From positions 1 through 64,000 of the forward strand of contig NZ_CP096277.1 in the NCBI RefSeq assembly GCF_024662235.1: a stretch of 64,000 nt of DNA, in the 5' to 3' direction. The notes beneath the pieces are model-generated. The model searched no databases, had not been told where the DNA came from, and saw only the letters and a program-made list of their open reading frames with translations. Made by a program: the position numbers and the translations under genes. Each line of letters opens with the position of its first letter. Position 1 is the first letter of the stretch. The stretch comes from Pimelobacter simplex. GTDB lineage: Bacteria; Actinomycetota; Actinomycetes; Propionibacteriales; Nocardioidaceae. This document shows, piece after piece, positions 31,521-40,255 of the stretch.

Positions 31521-32387
31521 ATGAAGCTCCACATCGGACAGGGCACCACAGTGGGCGCGGTCACTGTGTTTCCGGTCTGGCACGACGGCCACGTGCGGTC
31601 GGTCCGGACCTACGACACCGGGTCCGCCACCCTGACGGTCACCGAGGCCGACTCGGGGCCGACCGTTCCGACGCTCCAGATCGCCAACCGCGGCGAGAAG
31701 CCCGTGCTCGTTCTCGACGGCCAGCTCTTCGAGGGCGGCATGCAGCACCGAATGGCGACCCGCTCCACCCTCGTCAGGGCCGGCGCACGGATGGCGATCG
31801 AGGTCGCCTGCGTCGAGCAGAGCCGCTGGGCCGGCGCGATCAACCAGGCGACCCGCGGCCGGCGAGCCAGCCTCCTGATTCGCGACGGCTACGGCGCCGG
31901 CGGCCAGGACGAAGTGTGGCGCCGCATCGCGTCGTACGACGCCACGGCGGGCCGCGTCTCGCGCACCGGCTCGCTCGCCGAGCGCCTCGACACGGCGACG
32001 GCCGACGAGCAGGCGATGGTGCTCGCGACCGCTGCCCGGCCGCTCGGCGGCCAGTGCGGCGTGATCATCGGCGTTGGCGGCCAGCCGCTGCTGTTGGAGG
32101 TGTTCGACCACCCGACCACGCTGCGCGAGCAGCTCCGACCGCTCTACCGCGCCGCCGCACTCGACGCCTACGGAGCGCCCGCCCTGCCAACTCCCGCTCG
32201 CCGAGCCCGCCGACTGGCCGAGCGGCTCGCGCAGATCCAGATTGACCTCGAGCCCGACGTCGGTCAGATGGGGAGGCTCGGGCGAGCGATGAACGAGCAC
32301 CTGGATGTCGCCGAGCTGCGCCACCGCCTCGCAACTGTGCACCTGCGCGCGTCGTACCGTCGCCATCCTCTGCTGCAGTCGGCCTGA
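31521..32387 (+). CDS. ARPP-1-like protein (ADP-ribosylglycohydrolase/phosphatase-associated)
   Basis: A 288-residue protein whose first 190 residues resemble the ARPP-1 family: VGAVTVFPVWHDG, TLQIANRGEKPVLVLDGQLF, EGGMQHRMATRSTLVRAGA, VACVEQSRWAG, then HPTTLREQLRPLYRAAALDA. The family is known as ARG- and rhodanese-phosphatase-associated protein and is expected to take part in ADP-ribose or NAD processing systems. AGGAGG about seven bases before the ATG is a strong ribosome-binding site. It is followed by two genes of the same cluster: a 94-residue protein and an ADP-ribosylglycohydrolase-phosphatase fusion. The assignment rests on motif memory and context. Confidence 0.7.
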   Translation: MKLHIGQGTTVGAVTVFPVWHDGHVRSVRTYDTGSATLTVTEADSGPTVPTLQIANRGEKPVLVLDGQLFEGGMQHRMATRSTLVRAGARMAIEVACVEQSRWAGAINQATRGRRASLLIRDGYGAGGQDEVWRRIASYDATAGRVSRTGSLAERLDTATADEQAMVLATAARPLGGQCGVIIGVGGQPLLLEVFDHPTTLREQLRPLYRAAALDAYGAPALPTPARRARRLAERLAQIQIDLEPDVGQMGRLGRAMNEHLDVAELRHRLATVHLRASYRRHPLLQSA

Positions 32388-32399
32388 TCGGAGTCAGTG

Positions 32400-32684
32400 A
32401 TGAGCGATGTGAAGGATGTGCTCACGCGGCTGAAGGCCAGCGCGATCACGGCCCAAGAGGCAGGAGCCGAGATTCGGCGCGTGGTGAGCATTGTCGGCGG
32501 TGTGCACGAGGGTGTGGCACCGATCGAGGCCAGCCAGATGCGGATGGCTGGATCGCTGCCCGAGCGCGACGACGACAACACCTTCCTCGAGGTGACCGCA
32601 GCCTGGATCGGCGGCGACCTGACCGATGAGGACTACTGGACCATCTACGGTGCCGTCACCGGCACGCGGAAGGAGCTCGGATGA
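32400..32684 (+). CDS. Small protein of the ARPP/ARG cluster
   Basis: A 94-residue protein starting at ATG 32400 behind GGAG. SDVKDVLTRLKASAITAQEA, then WIGGDLTDEDYWTIYGAVTG, gives a compact alpha-helical protein. Its end overlaps the ATG of the ARG-phosphatase fusion (ATGA), and its start lies 13 bases after the ARPP gene, so these three genes form one operon. No family recognised. It could be a partner or regulator of the enzyme behind it. Confidence 0.55.
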   Translation: MSDVKDVLTRLKASAITAQEAGAEIRRVVSIVGGVHEGVAPIEASQMRMAGSLPERDDDNTFLEVTAAWIGGDLTDEDYWTIYGAVTGTRKELG

Positions 32685-34189
32685 GGCTCACGACAGCTCA
32701 GCACGACCGAGCGGCCGGAGTGCTGCTCGCGATGGCCGCTGGCGACGCGCTTGGTGTGCCCTATGAGTTTGCTACCCCTCCTCCCCCGGGGGTCGAGGCC
32801 GCGATGACGGGCGGAGGCCTCGGTAACTTCGCGCCTGGCGAGTGGAGTGACGACACGTCGATGGCGATCGCGATCGCGCGGGTCACCGCGACCGGTGCCG
32901 ACCTGGCCACGGCCGGCGCGCTCGATGACATCGCCGAGGGCTTCCTCGAGTGGTACCAGAGCAACCCGCCCGATGTGGGCATTCAGACCAGCTCCGTGCT
33001 GCGGGCGACGCGGACACGCTTGACGACCGAGGCGGAGAGTGCTGGCCGGGTGATGACCGCGGAGGCGGCCAGCTACGCCGCGGCGCGGTCGCACTCCGCC
33101 GGCAACGGCGCTCTGATGAGGACGGCACCAGTAGCCCTGGCGCACCTCGACGACCGCGGCCGCTTGGCGCAGGCGGCGCGCGCAGTCGCCGAGCTCACGC
33201 ACGGCGATCCTCTCGCCGGTGACTCGTGTGTCCTGTGGTGCGAAGCGATTCGCGCGGCCGTCTTGGAAGGCCGGTTCGCCTTCACCGCAGGACTCGATTT
33301 GCTCCCAGACGAGCGGCGTGACGCATGGCGGGCGCGGCTCGACGACGCTCTCGACGTCACCCGCAACCGAAGCGAGCTGATCCCCGGTGAGCGGTTCCGG
33401 CCCAACGGGTTCACCGTCACCGCGCTCCAGGCCGCGGTTGCGGCGATCGTCACGGCCGACGTACCCGTGCGGATGCCCTGTCGCCACCTCCAACTCGCTT
33501 TGCACAGCGCGGTCCGCATCGGCGACGACACCGACACGGTCGCCGCGATCGCCGGCGGCCTGCTCGGGGCCCGCTGGGGCGCGAGCGCCGTGCCGTGGCG
33601 GTGGCGCCGGATGCTCAACGGGTGGCCTGGTGTCGACGGCATCGAGTTGGTCTGCCTCGCGGCACTCACGGCCACGGGCGGCCAGCCGGACCACAAGGGC
33701 TGGCCATCGGCCGGGGTTGTTCCCTACTCGGAGTGGGCGTCGCCTGATCCCGTCCCTCATCCGTATGACGACGGAGTGCTGCTCGGCACCCACGCCAGCC
33801 GAGGACACCAGGTCGACGCGGTCGTCTCGGTGTGCCGTGTCGGGCGCAACCAGGAGTGCTTCGCCGGGGCGACCGAGGTGATCCACTCACGGCTCATGGA
33901 CAGTGAGGACCCTGGCGCAAACGAGAATCTTGAGTTCACCCTCTACGACGCCGCCGACGCCGTCCGCGGGCTGCGGGCCGAAGGCAAGCGGGTCCTGCTT
34001 CACTGCGTCGCAGCCGAGCAGCGCACACCGAGCGTCGCGGTGGCCTACGGCCTGTTGCTGGGTCACTCGGTCGCTGATGCGCGGCGCGACGTGCGAAAGG
34101 TGCTGGGCTCGACCCGTGGACGGGGCAGGGTGTGGGACGCCGTGGCGGGCCTCGTGGATCTGTCGGGCGACAGTGCTACAACCGTGTGA
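32681..34189 (+). CDS. ADP-ribosylglycohydrolase fused to a Cys-based phosphatase
   Basis: A 502-residue protein. Residues 1-330 are an ADP-ribosylglycohydrolase (DraG-like): LAMAAGDALGVPYEFATPPP, EWSDDTSMAIAIARV and IGDDTDTVAAIAGGLLGARW at about 280-298 provide the magnesium-binding acids. Residues 365-490 resemble a dual-specificity or rhodanese-related phosphatase with VVSVCRVGRNQE and the active site HCVAAEQRTPSVA (Cys442 and Arg448, HCX5R). Such ARG-phosphatase fusions are known partners of ARPP proteins. The enzyme should remove ADP-ribose and possibly a phosphate from a substrate. It is coupled to the small gene before it by ATGA and to the nuclease after it by GTGA, so all four genes may be one system. 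Confidence 0.87.
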   Translation: MRLTTAQHDRAAGVLLAMAAGDALGVPYEFATPPPPGVEAAMTGGGLGNFAPGEWSDDTSMAIAIARVTATGADLATAGALDDIAEGFLEWYQSNPPDVGIQTSSVLRATRTRLTTEAESAGRVMTAEAASYAAARSHSAGNGALMRTAPVALAHLDDRGRLAQAARAVAELTHGDPLAGDSCVLWCEAIRAAVLEGRFAFTAGLDLLPDERRDAWRARLDDALDVTRNRSELIPGERFRPNGFTVTALQAAVAAIVTADVPVRMPCRHLQLALHSAVRIGDDTDTVAAIAGGLLGARWGASAVPWRWRRMLNGWPGVDGIELVCLAALTATGGQPDHKGWPSAGVVPYSEWASPDPVPHPYDDGVLLGTHASRGHQVDAVVSVCRVGRNQECFAGATEVIHSRLMDSEDPGANENLEFTLYDAADAVRGLRAEGKRVLLHCVAAEQRTPSVAVAYGLLLGHSVADARRDVRKVLGSTRGRGRVWDAVAGLVDLSGDSATTV

Positions 34190-35868
34190 GCGATCTGGAT
34201 GGACCGGGGGTTCTGGTGACACGTGACGTGCTTCTCACGGGCTACGACGCGAAGCGATGTGCTCGGCGCATTCACAACGAATGGGACCCATCGGTCGAGC
34301 AGGTCGCGTGGGAGGTGCCACCCGAGGTCCAGATGCGCTTCGACACCGGAAACCAGTTCGAGGAGGCGATCTTCGCCGGCCTTCGGGCCGAGCTTGGACC
34401 GTCTCGTTGTCTCGACCTCTCGGCCGTTCGCGGCAAGGCACAGGCGATCGGCGCGACGATGAGGGCGATGGAGGACGGCGTCGTGGTCATCCTCGGCGGA
34501 TGGCTGCCCGACGACGCCCCGGGGCGGCGGAGCGGGAAGCCTGACGTGTTGCTGAGGGTTGCGCCGGGGCGCTACGTCCCGGGCGACGTGAAGGCGCACA
34601 AGGTGATGGGTCGTCGCGCGAAGGGCGTGCTGACCTACTCCACGTTCGCTGAGCCGGCCGATCGGCTACACGCTGACGGGCTGGCTGCAGTTACGACCGC
34701 TCGGTTCGACGACTATCTCCAACTCGCGCACTACTGGCGGATGTTGCAGGCCATCGACCGTGCCCCGGTTGGCGGTTCCGTCGGGGTCATCATTGGGCGT
34801 GACGACGTGCCTGACCTGGTCCCGAGTGGGCGGGTGCTCACCTGGCTCGACCTGGATGCGCCCCTGTTCGAGACCTATTCCCGCACCCACGGCAAGGCCA
34901 AGCGATCCGCATTGGAGCGCTACGACCACGAGCAGGGCTTCCGGGTCAAGGTCGCCACGGCGGCCGTGCAGGGTGCGCCGGCCCTGGTCGAGCCGGTCTT
35001 CACTGACGAGTGCGACTCCTGCCCGTGGTACGACCACTGCCGCGCCCTCGTCGGTGACGACCTCGCCAGCGCGAACATCACGGCCGGGCGGTTGAGCGTC
35101 CGGGAGTGGACAGCTCTCGCATCCGTTGGCGTCGTGGGCATTGAGGAACTGGCGAAGCTCGACATCAGCGCAGCAGACTTCCAAGCCCATTACCTGCCCG
35201 AAGTCACGCACCTCAAGGACCCGCTCGGCCGCCTCACCGATGCTGTGAGGCGCGCGCGGATGATCCGCGACGGCCACGTCATCGAGCGGACCACCTCCGG
35301 CGCCATCACCGTCCCGAGGGCCGACGTCGAGGTCGACTTCGACATCGAGTGGGATCCCAACGATCGCGTCTACTTGTGGGGAGCGCTGATCCACCGTGCG
35401 GGTTCGGACCCGACCTATCACGCCATCGTGTCCTGGGCCGAGCTCGACGATGCGGGATGCGTCGACCTGGCCCAATCCTTCGCGGCCTGGCTGCGGGCGC
35501 AGATCGCGGCGGCAGACGCCGCCGGCGAATCGCTCCTCGTCTATCACTACTCACACCCCGAGCCGACCCACCTCAAGCGTCTGCTGGGCGAGCCGGCCGT
35601 AGCCGACCTCCTCACTCGGTTCGTCGACCTGCTCGCCATCGTGAGGGAGCATTACTTTGGGGTCCGGGGACTCGGCATCAAGCAGGTGGCTCCAGCGTTC
35701 GGGTTCGCCTGGCGCGATGAGGACCCTGGCGGTCTGCAGTCACAGCTGTGGCTCATGGATGGGCGCGCGTCTCAGGATGAGGCCGTCCGGGCCGTAGCCC
35801 GCGAACGAATCCTCGCGTACAACGAGGACGACGTGCGGGCCACGGCCGCGTTGCGGGCCGGGTTGTGA
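34186..35868 (+). CDS. TM0106-family RecB-like nuclease with RNase H-type exonuclease
   Basis: A 560-residue protein. The N-terminal RecB-type domain carries RFDTGNQFEEAIFAGLRAEL, GKPDVLLRVAPGRYVPGDVK (P-D and D-x-K catalytic core) and CDSCPWYDHCRAL, with cysteines that may hold an iron-sulfur cluster. The C-terminal domain has EVDFDIEWDPNDRVYLWGAL and ends ILAYNEDDVRATAALRAGL, which are the DEDD exonuclease motifs. Start GTG at 34186 overlaps the ARG-phosphatase stop (GTGA), so it is translated together with it. This fusion is known as TM0106 family. Its function in this cluster, linked to ADP-ribose chemistry, is not established and deserves attention. Confidence 0.85.
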   Translation: MSDLDGPGVLVTRDVLLTGYDAKRCARRIHNEWDPSVEQVAWEVPPEVQMRFDTGNQFEEAIFAGLRAELGPSRCLDLSAVRGKAQAIGATMRAMEDGVVVILGGWLPDDAPGRRSGKPDVLLRVAPGRYVPGDVKAHKVMGRRAKGVLTYSTFAEPADRLHADGLAAVTTARFDDYLQLAHYWRMLQAIDRAPVGGSVGVIIGRDDVPDLVPSGRVLTWLDLDAPLFETYSRTHGKAKRSALERYDHEQGFRVKVATAAVQGAPALVEPVFTDECDSCPWYDHCRALVGDDLASANITAGRLSVREWTALASVGVVGIEELAKLDISAADFQAHYLPEVTHLKDPLGRLTDAVRRARMIRDGHVIERTTSGAITVPRADVEVDFDIEWDPNDRVYLWGALIHRAGSDPTYHAIVSWAELDDAGCVDLAQSFAAWLRAQIAAADAAGESLLVYHYSHPEPTHLKRLLGEPAVADLLTRFVDLLAIVREHYFGVRGLGIKQVAPAFGFAWRDEDPGGLQSQLWLMDGRASQDEAVRAVARERILAYNEDDVRATAALRAGL

Positions 35869-35896
35869 CGGCGATGGATCAACCCGAGGGGGTGCT

Positions 35897-36871
35897 GTGA
35901 AGATCACCTACGACCGGCGTGTCAGCGCGACGTTCCTCGACCTCTTCGTGAGTGACGGCAACGGTGCTGGCGTCGCGTCGTCTCTGGTCGCCTATGCGCG
36001 TCATGCCCGCTTCCCCGTCGATCTGCAATTCCGCCGCGAAGCGCACGGCAACAGGGTCACGGCGACGCTCTACGTCGGCCTCACTGCGGTGCTCAACCTT
36101 CACATGTCGAGCAAGGGACTCTGGATGAGCGTTCACAAGACGCACCAGAAGAATGGGGGCTTCGACCAGGCGTGGACGGTGCGGCGTACCGAAGAGGAGC
36201 TTGGAGCGATCTGGCCCGACGTCGAGCGGTATCTCGACCGGATCATTCCTATCGCAGCTCAGAGCCACGGCCGCAGGGAGGGCGCCGTGCAGGCGGCGAT
36301 TACCTCGTTCGCCAATGACCGCCTGTTCGTGATCGACCGTGAAGTCACCCCGGCGTTCGAGGATGAGAAGGCCAAAGACGACTTCATGCGTGAGTGCGAG
36401 GGTCCGATCCTTGAAGTGCTGGAGAAGGCCGACCTGGACTTCGGTGGGCCGCCCAAGCGACTTGGTAACGAGTGCGACGCGCTCGCTGTCGACGTTGACG
36501 GCCGCCTGCTGGCCGTCGAGGTGAAGCCCCTCGGGGTGGGGACAATCGCGTGGGTCGCCGCCCAGGCCGCGATGTACGCGCGGATCATGCAAGGGTGGGT
36601 GGATTCGGTGGGAGAGCAAGTTGAGCACGTTGTCCACGGATTGTTCGATCAGCGCGTGAAGGTCGGTCTGTTGTCCGGGTCCATCGCGGTCGCAACTCCG
36701 ATCAAGGTGGTGCCAGTCGTGGCGTTGCAGCGAGGCGCATCACAAGAGCTGATCCGCCGGATGTTGGAGGTCCGGGACCTACTGGCCGCAGATGCCCAGC
36801 TCGGGATTCCGCCGGTCGAGATCTTTGAGGTGAGCCTCCTCGGCGAGCTGCTGCCGCTGCAGAGCTGCTGA
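35897..36871 (+). CDS. PD-(D/E)XK-like nuclease candidate
   Basis: A 324-residue protein. The central part has LGNECDALAVDVDGRLLAVE followed by VKPLG, i.e. Asp then E-x-K at a distance typical of PD-(D/E)XK nucleases; it ends in a helical region. The N-terminal 120 residues (YARHARFPVDLQFRREAHGN, GLWMSVHKTHQKNGG) form a beta-rich domain that I do not recognise. Start GTG at 35897 with GAGGGGGT upstream. It is 28 bases after the TM0106-type gene and probably part of the same operon (30735 or 31521 to 36871). Confidence 0.65.
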   Translation: MKITYDRRVSATFLDLFVSDGNGAGVASSLVAYARHARFPVDLQFRREAHGNRVTATLYVGLTAVLNLHMSSKGLWMSVHKTHQKNGGFDQAWTVRRTEEELGAIWPDVERYLDRIIPIAAQSHGRREGAVQAAITSFANDRLFVIDREVTPAFEDEKAKDDFMRECEGPILEVLEKADLDFGGPPKRLGNECDALAVDVDGRLLAVEVKPLGVGTIAWVAAQAAMYARIMQGWVDSVGEQVEHVVHGLFDQRVKVGLLSGSIAVATPIKVVPVVALQRGASQELIRRMLEVRDLLAADAQLGIPPVEIFEVSLLGELLPLQSC

Positions 36872-36937
36872 TGCGAACTGCGGCTGGTCGGCACCCCGGC
36901 AGCCGAGGGCGATCGCGTAGCGAGTAGCGCTGCCGCC

Positions 36938-37840
36938 TCAGGCCCGCTGTGCGTAGGTTAGGTACCGCTCGGTGAATCCGGTCTGCCAATGGACGTGGCC
37001 GCGCACCGACGCGACCACGTCCTCGATCGATGAGAAGCGAAGCCCCGCCGGCTCAGTCAGCTCTGCCGCGACCGCCGCGGTGACTTCTCGCGCGGAGTGG
37101 TCGGCCGCGCACGCGACGACGGCGCCGAACCCTTCGTCGTAGTCACCCGAGCCGAGGACGACCTGGGTGAGGAGCTGGTTGTACCAGAACTGGCGGAGCC
37201 GGGGCTGATCGAGCCGCTCGATGGCCCCGGTCTTCCAAAGCCCTGTCAGCGTGGGGGCCTTGTACTTGTCATTCGCCGGCTTGCGTTGCGCGGCGGCCAG
37301 GTCCTCGGCGTACTTGACCTCGATACCGATGAAGCCGCGGTTTCCACCTCGGGTCTCGTACGAGACGAAGGCGTCGAAAGCGGAGCCACCCAATGTCCCG
37401 GTCGCCGGCGCCCACTCGAGCCGAATGTCCTCGACGGACGTCGCCTCCGGCTGAATCGTTCGAACCCACGGCAGCAGCGCATGCCGATGCGCCCCGAGGT
37501 AGCCGAATAGGTTGAAGCACAGGGGCTGGGACGACAGCAGATTGCGGCGGAGCCGCTCCTCCTGGATCAGGCCGGGGCGACCCTCAGTCCTCAGCGCCTG
37601 TAGGGCGTGTTCCGCCGCGTCCACGGCCTCGGGCGACATGAGGTTGGTCGAGAGGTCGACGTCGCCGGGCAGCATCGACGACACGAGGCGGGCGTCGCCG
37701 ACTCGGGGGCCGGCGGGCAGCCCGAGGCGTTCCTGTCTCCACCACGCCTGCTGCCGCCGGAGCTGGGCCTGCCACTTATTGTCCGCGGCTTCCAACCAGG
37801 CAGAGTCGTTCCAGGACAGCGACGGGTCGATGACGCTCAC
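36938..37840 (-). CDS. PD-(D/E)XK-like nuclease candidate
   Basis: A 300-residue protein. The N-terminal half has WLEAADNKWQAQLRRQQAWW, PAGPRVGDARLVSSMLPG and LRRNLLSSQPLCFNLFGYLG. The centre has SAFDAFVSYETRGGNRGFIG followed by IEVKYAEDL, a clear Asp/E-x-K nuclease core. QFWYNQLLTQVVLGSGDYDE and VACAADHSAREV are typical of the same hypothetical family. The start ATG at 37840 is followed by a Trp-rich helix. It is convergent with the preceding gene and separated by 66 bases with no clear terminator. Function: predicted restriction or repair nuclease. Confidence 0.7.
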   Translation of the reverse strand: MSVIDPSLSWNDSAWLEAADNKWQAQLRRQQAWWRQERLGLPAGPRVGDARLVSSMLPGDVDLSTNLMSPEAVDAAEHALQALRTEGRPGLIQEERLRRNLLSSQPLCFNLFGYLGAHRHALLPWVRTIQPEATSVEDIRLEWAPATGTLGGSAFDAFVSYETRGGNRGFIGIEVKYAEDLAAAQRKPANDKYKAPTLTGLWKTGAIERLDQPRLRQFWYNQLLTQVVLGSGDYDEGFGAVVACAADHSAREVTAAVAAELTEPAGLRFSSIEDVVASVRGHVHWQTGFTERYLTYAQRA

Positions 37841-37881
37841 GAAACCATGTGTAGTGCATGGTCCCGACAGATTGCGGGGGT

Positions 37882-38691
37882 TCAGTTGCGGTTGAGCCCG
37901 TGCCGGCGGGAGTCGAGCGCGTGCTTGAAGTGGCTCTCGGCCGCGTCGATTTCCCTGGTGGGGGTGGCTGGATCGAACACCCGAAGCACCGACAGCCGGA
38001 AGCTCGAAGGATCGAGGTTGCGGAGCTCAACGTTGCCTCCGTGGCCGTTGGTGGCGTATGCGGCCCAGCGTTGCCAGATGGTCTCGGCGCCGTCAGCCTT
38101 GCCGACGTACTGTCGTCCGTCGCGCGTGTCGGTGATCAGGTAGATCCCGATGACGGAGGACAGCGCGGTCCGCCAAGCGGCGTAGCGATGCTCACGGATG
38201 ACGGCCTGCAGCTGGGGGTAGTCCAGCGTCAGGGCGTCGAACCCTGGGAACCGCACCGGCTCGGAGTCGGCGATCTCCATCACCGGGTACGCGGCGGCGG
38301 TCGTCGCGTTGATCCGCCAGGTGCGCGGGGAGCGCCACTGGATCACCAGCCGATTCCGCAGGTCGGCCATCAGCTCGGAGTGCTCGAGGTGGAAGGTCCG
38401 CCGTAGCCCGTCGTGATTCGTCTCGCCGTGGTTCACCAGGACCGACCACAGCCGGGCACGATCACCTCCCTCGGGCCGGAACACGATCCAGATCCGGGGA
38501 GGCGCGGCCGGGAAGGTGCGGGTGTTGGCGGACTGGACGCTGGTGTAGGCGAGGATCTCGGCGTCTGAGGAGTCGCCGTGGATGCCCACGGTCCCGTCTT
38601 CGTGCTCGCGTACATAGGCGTGCCGGATGACCAGGGCCTCGGCCGGATCGAGGCCCGCGCTGGCGATGATTGCGGCGAAGGTCAGCGTCAT
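37882..38691 (-). CDS. GIY-YIG nuclease
   Basis: A 269-residue protein. C-terminal GIY-YIG core: VIGIYLITDTRDGRQYVGKA (GIY and YVG), ETIWQRWAAYATNGHGGN (Arg) and IDAAESHFKHALDSR (Glu). The N-terminal 160 residues contain IWIVFRPEGGDRARLWSVLV, HLEHSELMADLRNRL and MEIADSEPVRFPGFDALTLD, probably a substrate-recognition domain. It overlaps the next gene (38688) by ATGA, so it is the last of a three-gene operon that begins with the Mrr-like nuclease at 40180. This looks like a restriction-type cluster of three proteins with two nucleases. Confidence 0.82.
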   Translation of the reverse strand: MTLTFAAIIASAGLDPAEALVIRHAYVREHEDGTVGIHGDSSDAEILAYTSVQSANTRTFPAAPPRIWIVFRPEGGDRARLWSVLVNHGETNHDGLRRTFHLEHSELMADLRNRLVIQWRSPRTWRINATTAAAYPVMEIADSEPVRFPGFDALTLDYPQLQAVIREHRYAAWRTALSSVIGIYLITDTRDGRQYVGKADGAETIWQRWAAYATNGHGGNVELRNLDPSSFRLSVLRVFDPATPTREIDAAESHFKHALDSRRHGLNRN

Positions 38692-39398
38692 CGGGGATCG
38701 TCCGTTCTGGGAGCGGCGGCTGGGGCCGCGGCGATGCTGAGCAACACGTCGTGGCCGAGCGCGACGTCGACGGCGACGTGGAGGCCGAGGTCGGTGATCC
38801 GGCCGTCCTGTGGGTGCCAGTCACGGTCCTCGCGGGTGCGGCCCAGGAGCGGGTCGAGGGCGTCGATCGTTGGCTTCCAGAGGGTCAGCCAGTTGCGCTG
38901 CGGCCCGACCACGAAGGCCAGCTGCAGCTGCACGGGCCCGGCGGGGATCACCGCGGCGTCGACCACGGCGGATCGGACCTGCTCCTTATAGCCCTTCGTC
39001 GAGGCCGACGCGGTGGTGCGGACCGTGTAGGTCGTGCCGGGGCCGGTCGTCTCGTGCGCGGGCGCGGCGAGGACTCGTGAGGTCTCGGCGTGCCTCTTCG
39101 TGCACCACACCGCCACCAGGGCCTCGTTGCGAAGCCGGGTGGCCAAAGGAAAGGCGTAGTTGTCCAGGTCAGCCATGTCGACCAGGTCGCGCGCAGACGG
39201 CAGCCCGACCTCCAGCAGCAGGACCCACGGGCCGCCGGCCGTCAGTCGGGGCGGGACCAGCTGGGCGGTGTCCTCGAGGTACTCGCGCAACCGCACCTGG
39301 TCGGGGTCGGTCGACTTGTTCCAACTGGCCAGGCGCGGCACCTTCCGGAGCACCGTGCCCTCCCCTTCCGGGCGGCGGTACCACTTCGGGGTAGTCAC
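38688..39398 (-). CDS. Middle gene of the nuclease operon, unrecognised
   Basis: A 236-residue protein. It starts with GTG at 39398 overlapping the stop of the Mrr-like gene (GTGA). Segments: PKWYRRPEGEGTVLRKVPRL, PWVLLLEVGLPSARDLVDMA and LRNEALVAVWCTKRHAETSR. The C-terminal part is beta-rich (VQLQLAFVVGPQRNWLTLWK). No motif of a nuclease, methylase or helicase. The position between two nucleases, with coupling on both sides, suggests it is a dedicated partner, possibly a specificity or immunity subunit. Confidence 0.6.
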   Translation of the reverse strand: MTTPKWYRRPEGEGTVLRKVPRLASWNKSTDPDQVRLREYLEDTAQLVPPRLTAGGPWVLLLEVGLPSARDLVDMADLDNYAFPLATRLRNEALVAVWCTKRHAETSRVLAAPAHETTGPGTTYTVRTTASASTKGYKEQVRSAVVDAAVIPAGPVQLQLAFVVGPQRNWLTLWKPTIDALDPLLGRTREDRDWHPQDGRITDLGLHVAVDVALGHDVLLSIAAAPAAAPRTDDPR

Positions 39399-40180
39399 GG
39401 ACGGTGGACCACTCCGGCCTGGTCGACCCACCAGACCTCGATCTGCGCCGCGGCGAGCGACCCGGCGGTCTCGGCATGCAGGTCGCGGTAGCGGGGGAAG
39501 TCCGGCAGGGCGATCACGCTGCCCCAGCTGGGCTCCTTGCCGCGGAGCCGCATCGCGGCCAGCACGGCCTGGGAGTACCAGTGGCCGGCCTGGGTGCTCG
39601 GGCTGGTGCGCTTGGCCTCGCCGGCGCGAGCGGGGTCGGCGTAGCTGCGGCTGGGGAATCCCTTGACCTCCACACCGACGGTGCGGCCGTCCCGGGAGGC
39701 GATGACGTCGATGCCGTGCTCCTTGGTGGCGGTGTTGGCCACCGAGAGGATCCGCCAGCCCTCGCCGGCCAGGGCGGTGACCAGGGCCGCTTGTACGTTG
39801 GCCTCGGTGTGCCACTCCCCTCCACCGAGCTCCACTGGGGCTGCAGCGGCAGGTCGCGCGGCCGGCGCAGCTGGCACCAAAGCGGCAGCGCCGTCTGCGG
39901 GCAGCGGCGTCGTGCGGGGTTCGACGTCGCCGGCGACCTCGAACCCCAGCGCGGCCAGATGCCGGCGCGCGGTGTGGGAGATGAACTCGGAGCGCGGGAT
40001 CCCGGTAGCGACCTCGAAGGCCTGGACGGCCGGGAACCAGGTGTCGTTGACCCTCACCGCATGCTTGCGGATCGCGTCCGGGGCTACCTCGACCAGGCGA
40101 GCCTCGACGTCCTCGCGCGTCAACTCGTGCCGCTGGCCGTTCAACGTGAACCGAATCGCCGCACGACCCTGACTGCTCAT
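39395..40180 (-). CDS. Mrr-like/PD-(D/E)XK nuclease with N-terminal recognition domain
   Basis: A 261-residue protein. Residues 10-85 contain FTLNGQRHELTREDVEARLV and FPAVQAFEVATGIPRSEFIS, then HTARRHLAALGFEV, a small domain common in actinobacterial nucleases. Residues 120-185 are a restriction-endonuclease-like fold with EGWRILSVANTATKEHGIDV (Asp) and VGVEVKGFPS (E-x-K). Start ATG at 40180. It is the first gene of a three-gene operon (40180-37882). The promoter region has a LexA-type box at 40229-40244, shared with the divergent genes. This suggests SOS control on one or both sides. Confidence 0.75.
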   Translation of the reverse strand: MSSQGRAAIRFTLNGQRHELTREDVEARLVEVAPDAIRKHAVRVNDTWFPAVQAFEVATGIPRSEFISHTARRHLAALGFEVAGDVEPRTTPLPADGAAALVPAAPAARPAAAAPVELGGGEWHTEANVQAALVTALAGEGWRILSVANTATKEHGIDVIASRDGRTVGVEVKGFPSRSYADPARAGEAKRTSPSTQAGHWYSQAVLAAMRLRGKEPSWGSVIALPDFPRYRDLHAETAGSLAAAQIEVWWVDQAGVVHRP

Positions 40181-40228
40181 GGCCAGAAACTACGGCACCC
40201 GGCCGACACAAGCAGGCCGGTTCGGCGT

Positions 40229-40244
40229 TCGAACACTTGTTCTA
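40229..40244. promoter_or_regulatory. LexA-type SOS box
   Basis: TCGAAC-ACTT-GTTCTA matches the actinobacterial LexA box TCGAAC-N4-GTTCGA at 11 of 12 positions. It stands in the 75-base gap between the nuclease operon (minus, start 40180) and the small genes (plus, start 40256), 12 bases before the plus-strand ATG. The tail TACCCTAGAT after it may be the -10 region of the plus-strand promoter, so LexA binding would block that promoter directly. Confidence 0.65.
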
Positions 40245-40255
40245 CCCTAGATGTC

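Noticed and set aside
36872..36937. Terminator between the convergent nuclease genes
   Set aside because: Only short, imperfect GC pairings; no stem comparable to those at 44381, 46881 or 49461.
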